Shown piece after piece: positions 1 through 7,982 of a stretch of DNA of 64,000 nt. Each line of letters opens with the position of its first letter. Position 1 is the stretch's first letter. This stretch comes from Paenibacillus alginolyticus DSM 5050 = NBRC 15375 (GTDB lineage: Bacteria; Bacillota; Bacilli; Paenibacillales; NBRC-103111), in NCBI RefSeq assembly GCF_000422905.1, contig NZ_AUGY01000010.1:1-64000 (forward strand), written 5' to 3'. Made by a program: the position numbers and the translations under genes. The notes under the pieces were generated by a model that worked only from the letters and a program-made list of their open reading frames with translations, made no database searches and was not told where the DNA came from.

Positions 1-192
1 GAAATCATTGAGGCTCGGCATCAGAATGCCTCAACGATTTTCATCTCTCAATTTGCTCCCGAAGGATGGCACGATAAAATTGGAGAACACACCATGGCGG
101 ACGCCATCTTAGACCGTATCGTTCATAATTCCTATCACATGCTCATCGACGGCGAAGATTCGATGAGAAAGCGAAAAGCACAGTTGATTTAA
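1..192 (+). CDS. istB: IstB-like ATP-binding helper of IS21 transposition, C-terminal fragment
   Basis: The reading frame is open from base 1 to a TAA at 190-192 and encodes the last 63 residues of an IstB-type AAA+ ATPase, the helper that loads the IS21 transposase onto target DNA. Recognisable pieces are the STIFISQF strand, the WHDKIGE segment, the ADAILDRIVHNSY helix and a basic tail ending in SMRKRKAQLI, all typical of the IstB/DnaC-like C-terminus. The Walker motifs would lie upstream of the window. It is immediately followed by the terminal repeats of the element. The gene may be intact; only its 3' part is visible. Confidence 0.85.
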   Translation, partial: EIIEARHQNASTIFISQFAPEGWHDKIGEHTMADAILDRIVHNSYHMLIDGEDSMRKRKAQLI

Positions 193-226
193 GTCCAGCA
201 TTGCTAACGAGAGCCATCTATTCGCG

Positions 227-299
227 GTGGCTCTCACCTCTGAGAGGGCGGCTCTATTTCATTAACAACGTGGCTCTCACTCATTAACCCAGCGGCTCT
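227..299. repeat. Four GYGGCTCT repeats at the IS21 terminus
   Basis: GTGGCTCT at 227-234, GCGGCTCT at 248-255, GTGGCTCT at 270-277 and GCGGCTCT at 292-299 alternate T and C at the second base. They are spaced 21, 22 and 22 bases start to start, about two helical turns, so all lie on one face of the helix. IS21 elements are known to carry several such sites at each end for transposase binding. Confidence 0.7.
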
Positions 300-373
300 G
301 CCGCACCGAAATATTCACAATAAAAGTGAAGATTCATTTATTCTCGAGCAGGGACTTTTATAATGTGCTGAAA

Positions 374-398
374 AGGCTGCCGATAACATTGGCAGCCT
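374..398. terminator. Hairpin downstream of the IS21 end
   Basis: AGGCTGCC (374-381) pairs with GGCAGCCT (391-398) around a 9-base loop. A run of four A precedes it, so it would end minus-strand transcription better than plus. No neighbouring minus-strand gene is visible, so it may be a relic. The rest of 306-552 shows nothing else recognisable. Confidence 0.35.
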
Positions 399-552
399 AT
401 TCAGCTAATGGCCAGTTATGCGTGGTGGCATTTCAAAAAGACAAGCGCTTCTGGAAGGAAAATCCAGAATAATGTCGAAGTAGTTTCCTTAAATTTAGTG
501 GTTTTTAGGGGGAGTATTTATTCATCCTGATTTAGATTTTATCATATCAGAA

Positions 553-1092
553 ATGAAGAATTTCCAGATGCCTTGGTTTATATCAGGGGGTTGGGTAATC
601 GACATCGCTTTAGGTAAAGTGACGAGGGAGCATGACGATCTTGATATTTGTATTTACCGTGAGGATGCTAATGAAGCACTACGATATTTTGAGGACTGGG
701 AAATTAAAGTAGCGGTTCCAGGTGAAAACCGTCTTGTTGGCTATGAACAAATTGGCGACTTATCACTACCTAGGTATTGTTTACATCTCTTCAGGGATAA
801 AGATTTTGTAGAAATTCTGCTTACTGAACGTGTGGAGGATAAAGTTCTCTTTCGAAAAAATAAAAATATTACCATGCCCATAAATGAATTTGCTCTAAAA
901 GATTGTGAGGGGAGACCCTTTGTAAATCCGGTTTGGCAGTTGTTGTTTAAAAGTTTGAACCCAAGAGAAAAAGATATTGAAGATTTCAATAATTATGTCA
1001 TCAACATGAATGATCAGCAGAAGCTTTGGCTAGCAGATGGATTACGTATAATGAAACCTGATTCAGTATGGTTAGAGAAGCTCGTGGATTAA
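553..1092 (+). CDS. Nucleotidyltransferase of the aminoglycoside 2''-adenylyltransferase-like family
   Basis: The protein carries the nucleotidyltransferase signature SGGWVIDIALG followed by R-x-H-D-D-L-D-I, the arrangement seen in ANT(2'')-like and related stand-alone enzymes that transfer a nucleotide to a small molecule. The acidic pair DLD is the expected metal-binding site. About 179 residues from the first ATG is normal for the family. Upstream of that ATG the frame stays open back to 499 and reads I-H-P-D-L-D-F-I-I-S-E, which looks like a genuine N-terminus. A strong GGGGGAG at 508-514 sits 5 bases before an ATT at 520. Translation may therefore start at that ATT, or the original start was lost. 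Substrate unknown; resistance should not be assumed. Confidence 0.7.
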   Translation: MKNFQMPWFISGGWVIDIALGKVTREHDDLDICIYREDANEALRYFEDWEIKVAVPGENRLVGYEQIGDLSLPRYCLHLFRDKDFVEILLTERVEDKVLFRKNKNITMPINEFALKDCEGRPFVNPVWQLLFKSLNPREKDIEDFNNYVINMNDQQKLWLADGLRIMKPDSVWLEKLVD

Positions 1093-1104
1093 CTAGCACT
1101 TTAG

Positions 1105-1722
1105 CCTGAGTGGCGACTAAACCGAGGAACGGAGAACGATAGACTTTACCGGTACTTGCTCGAACGCGGGTGTAAAAAATTCGTGACGGCCAGCTCGATT
1201 GCAGCAGTAGGCGGCTTGGACGATGATTTTATTCCGCTTAGCCTACCGATCCAAGCTGATCATCCTTGTCTGGCAGCAGATGCATATGGGTTAAGCAAAG
1301 CTTTGGTGGAGGAATTGACCCGTTATTTTCATCGCGTACATCCTGACACGGATTTTATCAATTTACGCTTTGGCGCGGTAGCGAATGAAGATTGGGTACC
1401 GCCATTGGTTGAGAAGGATAAAAGGATGTCTGTTCCGTTTATCGTCTTAGGGCATGTGTATGAAAGCGATGTCGTTGAGGGAATAATCAGGGTCGTGGAT
1501 GCGCCAATCAAATCAGGCGTAAGAAACTTTAACCTAGTAGGACCGGATATCAGCAGTACGATACCCGCGCTGGAAATTCTCTCTTCTATATTGGGAGACC
1601 ATTATAGTCTGGATTATTACAAACTTTCAGGCAATGAATATAAACCCCTGTATGCCATGGATGATTTCATCGCGGAATTCGGCTACGAACCCCGCAGATC
1701 AACGCGCAGTCCCACAGAGTAA
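1105..1722 (+). pseudogene. NAD-dependent epimerase/dehydratase, 5'-truncated
   Basis: The frame encodes the C-terminal two thirds of an extended SDR (nucleotide-sugar epimerase type): the K-K-F-V-T-A-S-S-I-A-A-V-G strand and the YGLSK active-site motif (Tyr and Lys) are present. The N-terminal Rossmann GxxGxxG is missing. Coding-like sequence (NDRLYRYLLERGCKKF) continues upstream of the only candidate start, a TTG at 1156 without a ribosome binding site, back to a stop at 1102-1104, so the 5' end was deleted. The YGLSK surroundings resemble those of the intact epimerase at 26021. Without the NAD-binding half it should be inactive. Confidence 0.7.
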
Positions 1723-1793
1723 ACTAACCACTAGTTAACGGTCTGTTAAAGCATTTTTTTTGTTACTGACGATCTCAAAACGTTTGCTCGAAT

Positions 1794-1819
1794 AAAAAAA
1801 CCTTCCGAAAGGAAGGTTT
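1794..1819 (-). terminator. Rho-independent terminator for the SRPBCC gene
   Basis: AAACCTTCC and GGAAGGTTT form a perfect 9-bp stem around GAAA. The seven A at 1794-1800 become a U-run for transcripts coming from the minus-strand gene at 1857-2285. Confidence 0.75.
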
Positions 1820-1856
1820 AATTTAGTTTACGACTGCTTGTCCGATTTATTTTATC

Positions 1857-2285
1857 CTAAACTTCTTTAGTAATTTCACTATATTTTTTAAAATTGTCTA
1901 GAAACGACTGCCAGCCTGCTTTTTGCATCTCAATGGGATTGGCGGTTTCCGCGTCAAAAGTTTCAATTACCTTAGTATCGTTTTCTTGACTAATAAAAGT
2001 GATCGCAACTTTTCTTCCATCTCCAAGAGTGTAAGAAATAAATTCGTTCATTCTAATTTCATCATAAACTCCACCAAAATCAAATCCAAAGCTTCCATCC
2101 TTTGCTTCCATTCTGGTAAGAAATTTGCCGCCAACACTTAAATCATTTTCAGCAATTGGTGCATGCCAGTCATCTGAAGCAAAAGACCATTTCGTGATAT
2201 GCTGTGGTTCTGTCCAATATTTCCAAACTTTTTCAACTGGTGCATTAACTGTGGTTTCTACCGTTATTTGATTAGCTGTTTCCAT
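1857..2285 (-). CDS. SRPBCC / AHSA1-like domain protein
   Basis: This 142-residue protein starts V-E-T-T-V-N-A-P-V-E-K-V-W-K-Y-W-T-E-P and has the G-G-K-F-L-T-R-M-E strand and a closing helix AGWQSFLDNFKKY. That is the pattern of the START/SRPBCC fold in the AHSA1 (Aha1 C-terminal-like) family: a helix-grip cavity that binds small hydrophobic ligands. Proteins of this kind are often stand-alone and without known ligand. A terminator follows at 1794-1819. Function beyond the fold is unknown. Confidence 0.8.
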   Translation of the reverse strand: METANQITVETTVNAPVEKVWKYWTEPQHITKWSFASDDWHAPIAENDLSVGGKFLTRMEAKDGSFGFDFGGVYDEIRMNEFISYTLGDGRKVAITFISQENDTKVIETFDAETANPIEMQKAGWQSFLDNFKKYSEITKEV

Positions 2286-2397
2286 AATAATTACCGCCTC
2301 ACTATATTAGATTTGGATTTATGGTAATTTATACCATTGAACTAGCGGGAAACGATAGTTCCGACTGATTGGCGCGTATCGGATCTAGAAACTTAGT

Positions 2398-2895
2398 TCA
2401 TTGGGCTTCCTCGTCGGCCGAGGGACCGTAGATGCCCGGCACCGGAATATCGAGAAGCCGCAAGTATACCCCGAGCTGCGCCCGGTGGTGGACCATGTGG
2501 CTTAATCCAAAGGTGCGGAGCGCGATCGCCCGCGGCTTGCGGAGGATGATATGGTCGCCGTGGCGCAGCGTCCATTCCTCGCCGAGCGTTTTCTCGTCGC
2601 ATTCGGCGAGCAGCTTTTCAAACTTGCAGACGTTCGCGTCGAATTCCTCCAGAATGTCAGCGCGTTTTTCCAAAGGCTCCCGCCGCAGCGGCACGGTCGA
2701 AAGATCGAACTCCGGGTACTGAAAAATCGCGATTTGCCAGTTCAGCAGGTTGATCAGGTGCGTGGCCAGCCCGCCGAGCGTCATCGATTTCTCATGCGGC
2801 TTCCACGACATATGCTCCTCGGGCAAGCGTTCTAGAATGCGGCGCGTAGTGGCCAGTTCATGCGTTGCGTCGCCGACGATCAGTTGTTTGATCAT
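2398..2895 (-). CDS. DinB-family protein
   Basis: The 165-residue protein has the DinB/YfiT four-helix-bundle pattern with metal-site histidines in the usual places: H in GLATHLINLLNW and the H-x-x-x-H of LSHMVHHRAQLG. DinB-like proteins are putative metal-dependent enzymes, some being thiol transferases; the substrate is unknown. I place the start at 2895 (MIKQL) because AAAGGAGGAGATGA lies just upstream; the longer frame would put its ATG before that site. The gene is clearly more GC-rich than the flanking DNA, which suggests separate acquisition. Its promoter side abuts the broken start of the RCC1/SLH gene. Confidence 0.8.
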   Translation of the reverse strand: MIKQLIVGDATHELATTRRILERLPEEHMSWKPHEKSMTLGGLATHLINLLNWQIAIFQYPEFDLSTVPLRREPLEKRADILEEFDANVCKFEKLLAECDEKTLGEEWTLRHGDHIILRKPRAIALRTFGLSHMVHHRAQLGVYLRLLDIPVPGIYGPSADEEAQ

Positions 2896-2913
2896 AAATT
2901 CATCTCCTCCTTT

Positions 2914-5900
2914 ATGGATTATCATACTATAAATTCCAGTCGAGTGGATAAGGGCTATTTGGCGTCATATGCTTTAAAAGACGATGGTACAGTTTATCAA
3001 TGGGGTGTGACGAATCTTCAGACTAATACGTCGTCTTCCGTGGCAACTGCTGTCAGTGGCATTTCTGGAGCAACAGCAATCGTATCTAACCCGAAGGCCG
3101 GATTCGCGTATGCCGTAACAAGCAGCGGTATCTTTGCATGGGGGCAAAATATCCGTGGACAACTGGGTACAGGAGACACCAAAGATTCCTATACCCCCGT
3201 ACAAGTGACATCTTTAAAAGACAAAAGTTTGAAATCGTTAAGTGTCGGTATGATCCATGTGCTCGCGTTAATGAACGATGGCTCTGTTTGGGGAATAGGC
3301 GCTAACTTTAGTGGTCAACTAGGCGATCCTCAAATATATGGGCAAGCAACCCAGTTCACGAAAATCACAACCGTATCCAACGTAAAAGCTGTTTTTGCAG
3401 GTTATGACAATTCCTTTTTCATCAATGAGGATGGTACTGTCGTTGCAAGTGGATCAAACTATGACTATAGCACGCACATGTATGGACTGTTGGATGTCGG
3501 TTACAATTTCTCTTCCACAAATAGACCAATGCGCATGATTCCTTTTGCGTCATCGTACGATATAGCGCCAAGATCATTGAAAAATGTTTCGATTCAAGTG
3601 GTTAATAATGATCAATTAAAGTTTACGTATGATATTCCGGCTTTATCGAATTTGGACAAGATCTATTTTGATGTATTTCCTTTGGGTGGAAGCACTGCAA
3701 GCCTAAGCGGTTCAACCCGTAGATACGACTCGCCGTTTGGTGGTGTTACTAGAGTAACTCATACACTGGATGGTCACTTGCCGCCAGGAACGTACATTGT
3801 AAAAATCCATACCGAATTTACGGGGAATCGTTCCGTATCGGAAACCGTAACCTACGATAATAATGGCAGAGGGTATACGGTAAACCCGGGTTCCGTGACG
3901 TTAAGAGTACCAGTCAAAGAATGGAATGTGTCAACAGCGGCAAATCAATCAGTGTCGAACTCCGTCTACGGTTCTGTTTACAGTGCTCCTGTTTCCGGGG
4001 TTACAGTTACGATTGTAGATGACAATGATTTTCGTCATACAATGACAGCAAATACCTCAACAGATGGGGTTGCCGTATTCAATCATCTGTATCCCGGTCT
4101 TTATCGTGTAGGCATTACAAATAGCATGAACGGTGAGATAGATGAAACTATCGTTCAGGATCCGGTTTTTGTATTCGGCAGCCAAGTTTCACATACGCTT
4201 CAGACTATTTCAAATATGCAACCGACTAGATTTAATTACCGGCAAGGTCCTAATACGCCGACAGGGAAGATTTCCGGTTATGTGTCCTGGTATCCCTCAT
4301 CTGGACCATTACAGCCAAAGGATTATCGCTTTTATTTCGAAGATGGAAAAGGGAATAGGCTGGGCGACATGATTCTCGATACACCATTTGATCCTAGCAA
4401 TACGAATTATTCTCCTGTTGTACCAGAAACCAATATCCCAACCGGTGCAATAGGAATTCGTTTATACACCTTTGATGGAACATCCGAGCATATCACCCCA
4501 GATTTTGCTAGTCTGTGGAATGATTCTATGCTGCCGCTGCATGCATCTATGCAAAGCACAGATCCAACCAAAAATAATTTGAGCGGGACTATCAAGTGGG
4601 ATGCAGCATCAAATGAGACAGGCATATCAAGCTATGTTATCATGCCTGACTTTCAGACGATTGACGGCAATAATGAACGTAATGAAATTAGAATTGCGGA
4701 GATACCGGCAACTGGAGCTTCTGCATACTCATATAACTTGTCTGATTTCCCTCTCCTGGATAACTATAACTCCCCGTCAAAAGCCAACCAATACATGATT
4801 GGTGTACAAAATGTGATGGGGGAATTGCTAGGATATTTGAATTCCGGTTCCCAATTTGTTCCTTATACTTCAGATGTTACGATTACTCCTTATTCGCCCG
4901 ATCCAGGAGGCAACCCGGGAGGTAACCCAGGAGGCAACCCAGGAGGCAACCCGGGAGGTAACCCAGGAGGCAACCCGGGAGGTGACCCAGGAAGCAACAC
5001 ACAATTACCATCGGTGCAACAGAATAGTGACGGCAGCCTTTCCGTAAACCCGACAACGGTTACCGATTCCAATGGGCACAAGGTTTCGCAAGTTAGCGTG
5101 GATACGAAAACGATTCTGGATGCGTTGGATCATTTGCCGTCATCTAGTGATAAAGATCAGGTGGTCTTGCAAATACCATCGGACGGATGGGATGATTTCG
5201 AGCTCGATTTTGACGCGGAACTATTTCAAAAATTACTGTATAAAAACTCGAAAATAGTACTGACCATCCAGTCAATGTTTGCAGCTTTTCATTTCCCAGC
5301 CAGCACAGTTCAAAAATCTCTTGAACAATTCGGGGTGCCTTTGAATGGTGCACATGTAAAGTTGCGGATGTCGAAGAAGAGCCTGGTAAACGATGAACTC
5401 TTGCATCAATTAGGGGTATCGTCTGTTACGACACCAATCGATTATAAGATGAACTTAATCGAAAAAAGTGGATCGGATCATGCCATGAATCAATTTGATT
5501 CTTATACGAAACACTTGTTAAATGTGCCAAGTTCATTTAGCGAAACAACGTTTAGTCATCTCGTTGGCGTGATGATTGATCCGGCAACCGGAAAATATTA
5601 TCCTGTGCCAGCCATCTTTACGAAAGATTCGAAAGGAATTCTACAGGCGCAGATCTATGGGAGAAATAATGCCGTATATGCTGTTGTTCAAAATAGTAAA
5701 ACATTCCGCGACGTTGAGAACAGTTATGCGAAAGATGCGATTGATACACTGGCTTCCAAATTTGTGCTAAACGGATATGAAGATGGCAGTTTTAAGCCAA
5801 CTAAAACGGTGACTCGTGCCGAGTTTATCACGATGCTTACGAGAGCGCTTGGCGTCACCCCTGATACAAGTGATAGTCAACCCATTTTTAAAGACGTGAA

Positions 5901-6276
5901 ATCCGGCGATTGGTTCGCGCAATCCGTTGGGTCTGCGGTGAAAGCACATTTGATCGATGGTTATTCAGATGGAACCTTTAAACCGAATGTAGAGATAAGT
6001 AGAATGGAAATGCTTCAAATGATCTACAATGCCATGCATGCGAGTGGAATGTGGAAGGAGACTGTATCCCCGGCGGATATCGACAAAATTCTCTCTCGGT
6101 ATGCTGATCATGACAGCATTCAAGGCTGGGCGAAAGAAGCGATGGCTGTAGCGATAAAAACAAGTATTACAAGCGGTGTGACGGATGACAAGCTGGCTCC
6201 TGCCATGAATGCAGACCGCGCTCAAAGTGCATCATTTTTGTATCGCATGTTAAAGAATTTAAACCTAATTAACTAG
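2914..6276 (+). CDS. RCC1-repeat and SLH-domain cell-surface protein, 5'-truncated
   Basis: The frame encodes about 1,120 residues. The first ~180 are RCC1-like repeats (DGTVYQWG, SGIFAWGQN-x-x-GQLGTGD, DGSVWGIGANFSGQLGD). Ig/fibronectin-like segments follow, with a carboxypeptidase-regulatory-like segment (GVAVFNHLYPGLYRV), then a GGNP linker and three C-terminal SLH domains (beginning FRDVENSYAKDAI, FKDVKSGDWF and HDSIQGWAKEA) that anchor proteins to the cell-wall polymer. The protein begins in the middle of an RCC1 repeat, lacks a signal peptide, and no ribosome binding site precedes its candidate starts, which fall in the control region of the neighbouring DinB gene. I infer that a rearrangement near 2930-2945 removed the 5' end, leaving an unexported and probably unexpressed remnant. 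Confidence 0.75.
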   Translation: MDYHTINSSRVDKGYLASYALKDDGTVYQWGVTNLQTNTSSSVATAVSGISGATAIVSNPKAGFAYAVTSSGIFAWGQNIRGQLGTGDTKDSYTPVQVTSLKDKSLKSLSVGMIHVLALMNDGSVWGIGANFSGQLGDPQIYGQATQFTKITTVSNVKAVFAGYDNSFFINEDGTVVASGSNYDYSTHMYGLLDVGYNFSSTNRPMRMIPFASSYDIAPRSLKNVSIQVVNNDQLKFTYDIPALSNLDKIYFDVFPLGGSTASLSGSTRRYDSPFGGVTRVTHTLDGHLPPGTYIVKIHTEFTGNRSVSETVTYDNNGRGYTVNPGSVTLRVPVKEWNVSTAANQSVSNSVYGSVYSAPVSGVTVTIVDDNDFRHTMTANTSTDGVAVFNHLYPGLYRVGITNSMNGEIDETIVQDPVFVFGSQVSHTLQTISNMQPTRFNYRQGPNTPTGKISGYVSWYPSSGPLQPKDYRFYFEDGKGNRLGDMILDTPFDPSNTNYSPVVPETNIPTGAIGIRLYTFDGTSEHITPDFASLWNDSMLPLHASMQSTDPTKNNLSGTIKWDAASNETGISSYVIMPDFQTIDGNNERNEIRIAEIPATGASAYSYNLSDFPLLDNYNSPSKANQYMIGVQNVMGELLGYLNSGSQFVPYTSDVTITPYSPDPGGNPGGNPGGNPGGNPGGNPGGNPGGDPGSNTQLPSVQQNSDGSLSVNPTTVTDSNGHKVSQVSVDTKTILDALDHLPSSSDKDQVVLQIPSDGWDDFELDFDAELFQKLLYKNSKIVLTIQSMFAAFHFPASTVQKSLEQFGVPLNGAHVKLRMSKKSLVNDELLHQLGVSSVTTPIDYKMNLIEKSGSDHAMNQFDSYTKHLLNVPSSFSETTFSHLVGVMIDPATGKYYPVPAIFTKDSKGILQAQIYGRNNAVYAVVQNSKTFRDVENSYAKDAIDTLASKFVLNGYEDGSFKPTKTVTRAEFITMLTRALGVTPDTSDSQPIFKDVKSGDWFAQSVGSAVKAHLIDGYSDGTFKPNVEISRMEMLQMIYNAMHASGMWKETVSPADIDKILSRYADHDSIQGWAKEAMAVAIKTSITSGVTDDKLAPAMNADRAQSASFLYRMLKNLNLIN
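4905..4996 (+). repeat. 12-bp tandem repeats coding for a GGNP linker
   Basis: About seven copies of a GGAGGYAACCCR-type unit encode repeated Gly-Gly-Asn-Pro between the Ig-like region and the SLH region of the surface protein. Third-position variants (GGC/GGT, CCG/CCA) show the copies are not all recent. Such low-complexity linkers vary in copy number between strains. Confidence 0.85.
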
Positions 6277-6304
6277 GACGGACTCTAACTCTATACAAAC
6301 GATG

Positions 6305-6330
6305 AAGGAGCTGCAATGGCAGCTCCTTTT
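6305..6330 (+). terminator. Terminator after the SLH protein
   Basis: AAGGAGCTGC / GCAGCTCCTT form a 10-bp stem with an AATG loop followed by TT. Almost the same hairpin, followed by the same CTTCTTCA tail, occurs at 46831-46858. Confidence 0.75.
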
Positions 6331-6346
6331 ACTTCTTCAGGAAATA

Positions 6347-6472
6347 GGAGTTTTTATCAAAAATATCGGAGGAAATATTCTTTTGTTTATTCCATTAGGC
6401 TTTTTTATACCCTTGATATGGAGGAAAGTTAATTGGAAGAGGGCTTTCTATTTTAGTGTCCTTAATAAATAG
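6347..6472 (+). pseudogene. VanZ-family membrane protein remnant
   Basis: The frame reads G-V-F-I-K-N-I-G-G-N-I-L-L-F-I-P-L-G-F-F-I-P-L and then a basic loop, ending at TAG 6470-6472. N-(I/L)-L-L-F-(I/V)-P-L-G-F is the hallmark of the second membrane segment of VanZ-like proteins. Only about 40 residues remain, without a start. A complementary piece of a similar gene is at 46937. From 6473 to 6594 only AT-rich leader sequence is seen. Confidence 0.5.
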
Positions 6473-6594
6473 TATCAACAAAAGTGAAAATATAAGCGAC
6501 AAATATAATAAGATTGTTACAAATAAAGGAAAATATTTAGGCATACCGAATTATATTAGCAAAGCAAGTACGATTTTGAAGGAGGGGCTTTGGC

Positions 6595-7239
6595 ATGGCT
6601 GAGATGCGGCATCAGGCTTCTGAACGGGGCGCGGGAAATAAGGAAACCGCGAGCAGCGAACGAAAGGCCGGCGGGGCGGCGCAGCGGGAAACAACCTATG
6701 GCGATTGGCTGCAGCTGCAGCGGACAGTGGGTAATCGGATGGTGGGGGAGCTGTTGAAGAGTGGCGTGGGGCTTTCCGCTGTTCCGCCGTCAACAGTTGT
6801 ACAAAGAGCGCCAGGGCTCCCAACGAGGCAGCAGCTAAAAGATGAAGGCCTGAAGGCCGGGACAAAGCTGATTGGCAAGACATCGTGGGCCAATCTGGAT
6901 GACGCGCTATACGCTTACGAGAAGCTAGGCGACACGGATTATAGAGCTCAGGAAGAGCAGATGCAAAAGATTGAAGTTATTATTGGAAAATGGCGGGCTA
7001 GCTACAACCAGCGGGCAAATAAGGAGAAGCTGAAGGCGAAAGACCCGGCTAAGCTGGCCAAGGTGGAGCAAATTCTGGCTGACATTCGGAATCGGCGTGT
7101 AGCCATTCAAACGGCGAACGCACCTACTACCGTTGGGCAAGAGGGACTCCGAGGGGCAGAGGCATCCCATGTCGGAGTGGGACATGCTTCTGTACATAAC
7201 AACGAGGAGAAGAAGGAAGTGAAAGCAGCCGTCAGCTGA
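6595..7239 (+). CDS. Protein with LQRTVGN motif, probable N-terminal part of a frame-split gene
   Basis: A GAAGGAGGGG site precedes the ATG at 6595. The 214-residue product has a charged N-terminus, then LQLQRTVGNRMVGELL, a short helix motif that recurs near the N-terminus of proteins linked to extracellular contractile injection systems and DUF4157-type toxins. A Lys-rich helical region follows. There is no signal peptide. The frame stops at 7239, but the next frame reads coherently from before this stop (ESSRQLNTYLRGQGYKLDRN) into the following ORF, so this looks like one ~430-residue gene broken by a single-base change in the purine-rich stretch near 7200-7220. Link to an injection system rests on the motif alone. 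Confidence 0.55.
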   Translation: MAEMRHQASERGAGNKETASSERKAGGAAQRETTYGDWLQLQRTVGNRMVGELLKSGVGLSAVPPSTVVQRAPGLPTRQQLKDEGLKAGTKLIGKTSWANLDDALYAYEKLGDTDYRAQEEQMQKIEVIIGKWRASYNQRANKEKLKAKDPAKLAKVEQILADIRNRRVAIQTANAPTTVGQEGLRGAEASHVGVGHASVHNNEEKKEVKAAVS

Positions 7240-7247
7240 ACACTTAT

Positions 7248-7895
7248 TTGCGAGGGCAGGGTTACAAGCTCGACCGCAATTATTTGTCATGGGCCATGGG
7301 AGAAATGGCACACGTGAGTTGGAAGGCACATGTCGGCTCAAGCGATGCTACCCAGCGATTGGCGATTGCGCAGGCGGTCAGTCCAATGCTGAGGAGTTGG
7401 AACATTTCACATAAGTTTGACTCCTCCAACACACAGGATCCCATCGACAAATTCCTTACCGTCTATCCTCCGGAGGATGAAGAGGACTGGGAGCTGATTG
7501 TTAAGATGCTGGAGGGGGCGGTAGGCAGCTTCGCCACGGTCGACGTAGCCGGCGATATGCCAGTTGGCGAAACGGGCAAGGTGAATATGCGTCACGGTCA
7601 GAACACGACGCTTACGCTGGACATGCTTAAAGGGCTTGATGTGAAAGAAGGAGGCAGCCTCGGCTCGTACAAGCAATACGTTGGCAGTGCTGTGCATGGG
7701 GGGAGCCTTCCGCTGTTGATAAACGGCCAAACGATGTTTTTCAGCAAGACCATGGATGCTCCCGCTCTGCTCAACCCACAATACATTTATATGGCGATTC
7801 TAGTGGGTGACCGTATTGTTCCGGACAAGCGAGAGGAGCCGAATCCGGCGAAAGTGCCGCTGCCGCCTGGGATCAAAGCATTCGAGCGGCAATAA
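7248..7895 (+). CDS. Uncharacterised protein, probable C-terminal part of the frame-split gene
   Basis: The 215-residue frame has no convincing start (TTG at 7248, no ribosome binding site at proper distance) and remains open upstream to about 7200, overlapping the end of the previous ORF. I do not recognise the domain. Visible features are SWKAHVGSSDATQR, a DPIDKFLTVYPPEDEEDW segment, GKVNMRHGQNTTLTLDML, and a proline-rich end VPLPPGIKAFERQ. There is no membrane segment or signal. Together with the upstream ORF it suggests a secreted or injected effector-like protein with the conserved body in this half. If a frameshift is the cause, the gene is inactive. Confidence 0.5.
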   Translation: MRGQGYKLDRNYLSWAMGEMAHVSWKAHVGSSDATQRLAIAQAVSPMLRSWNISHKFDSSNTQDPIDKFLTVYPPEDEEDWELIVKMLEGAVGSFATVDVAGDMPVGETGKVNMRHGQNTTLTLDMLKGLDVKEGGSLGSYKQYVGSAVHGGSLPLLINGQTMFFSKTMDAPALLNPQYIYMAILVGDRIVPDKREEPNPAKVPLPPGIKAFERQ

Positions 7896-7982
7896 GCGGC
7901 TACCGGATAGTTTAATTAAAATCGAATGTTCTCCTTTCAAAAATGGTAAATTGGTAATAAATATATGAAGGGGAATAGAGAG

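Larger units (their letters stand above)
1..305 (+). mobile_element. 3' end of an IS21-family insertion sequence, cut by the window edge
   Basis: The window opens inside the istB-like helper gene of an IS21-type element. It is followed by a non-coding end carrying four evenly spaced GYGGCTCT repeats, the kind of multiple transposase-binding sites expected at an IS21 end. The outer boundary is put provisionally at a CA dinucleotide at 304-305, since many IS21 members end in CA. The left end, the transposase gene and the target duplication lie outside the window, so the boundary is an estimate. Confidence 0.65.

Noticed and set aside
4905..4996. CRISPR-like periodicity
   Set aside because: 12-bp units without spacers inside a coding frame; no cas genes in the window.
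4890..5081. Minus-strand frame of repeated PGLPPG
   Set aside because: Shadow of the GGNP tandem repeat of the surface-protein gene.
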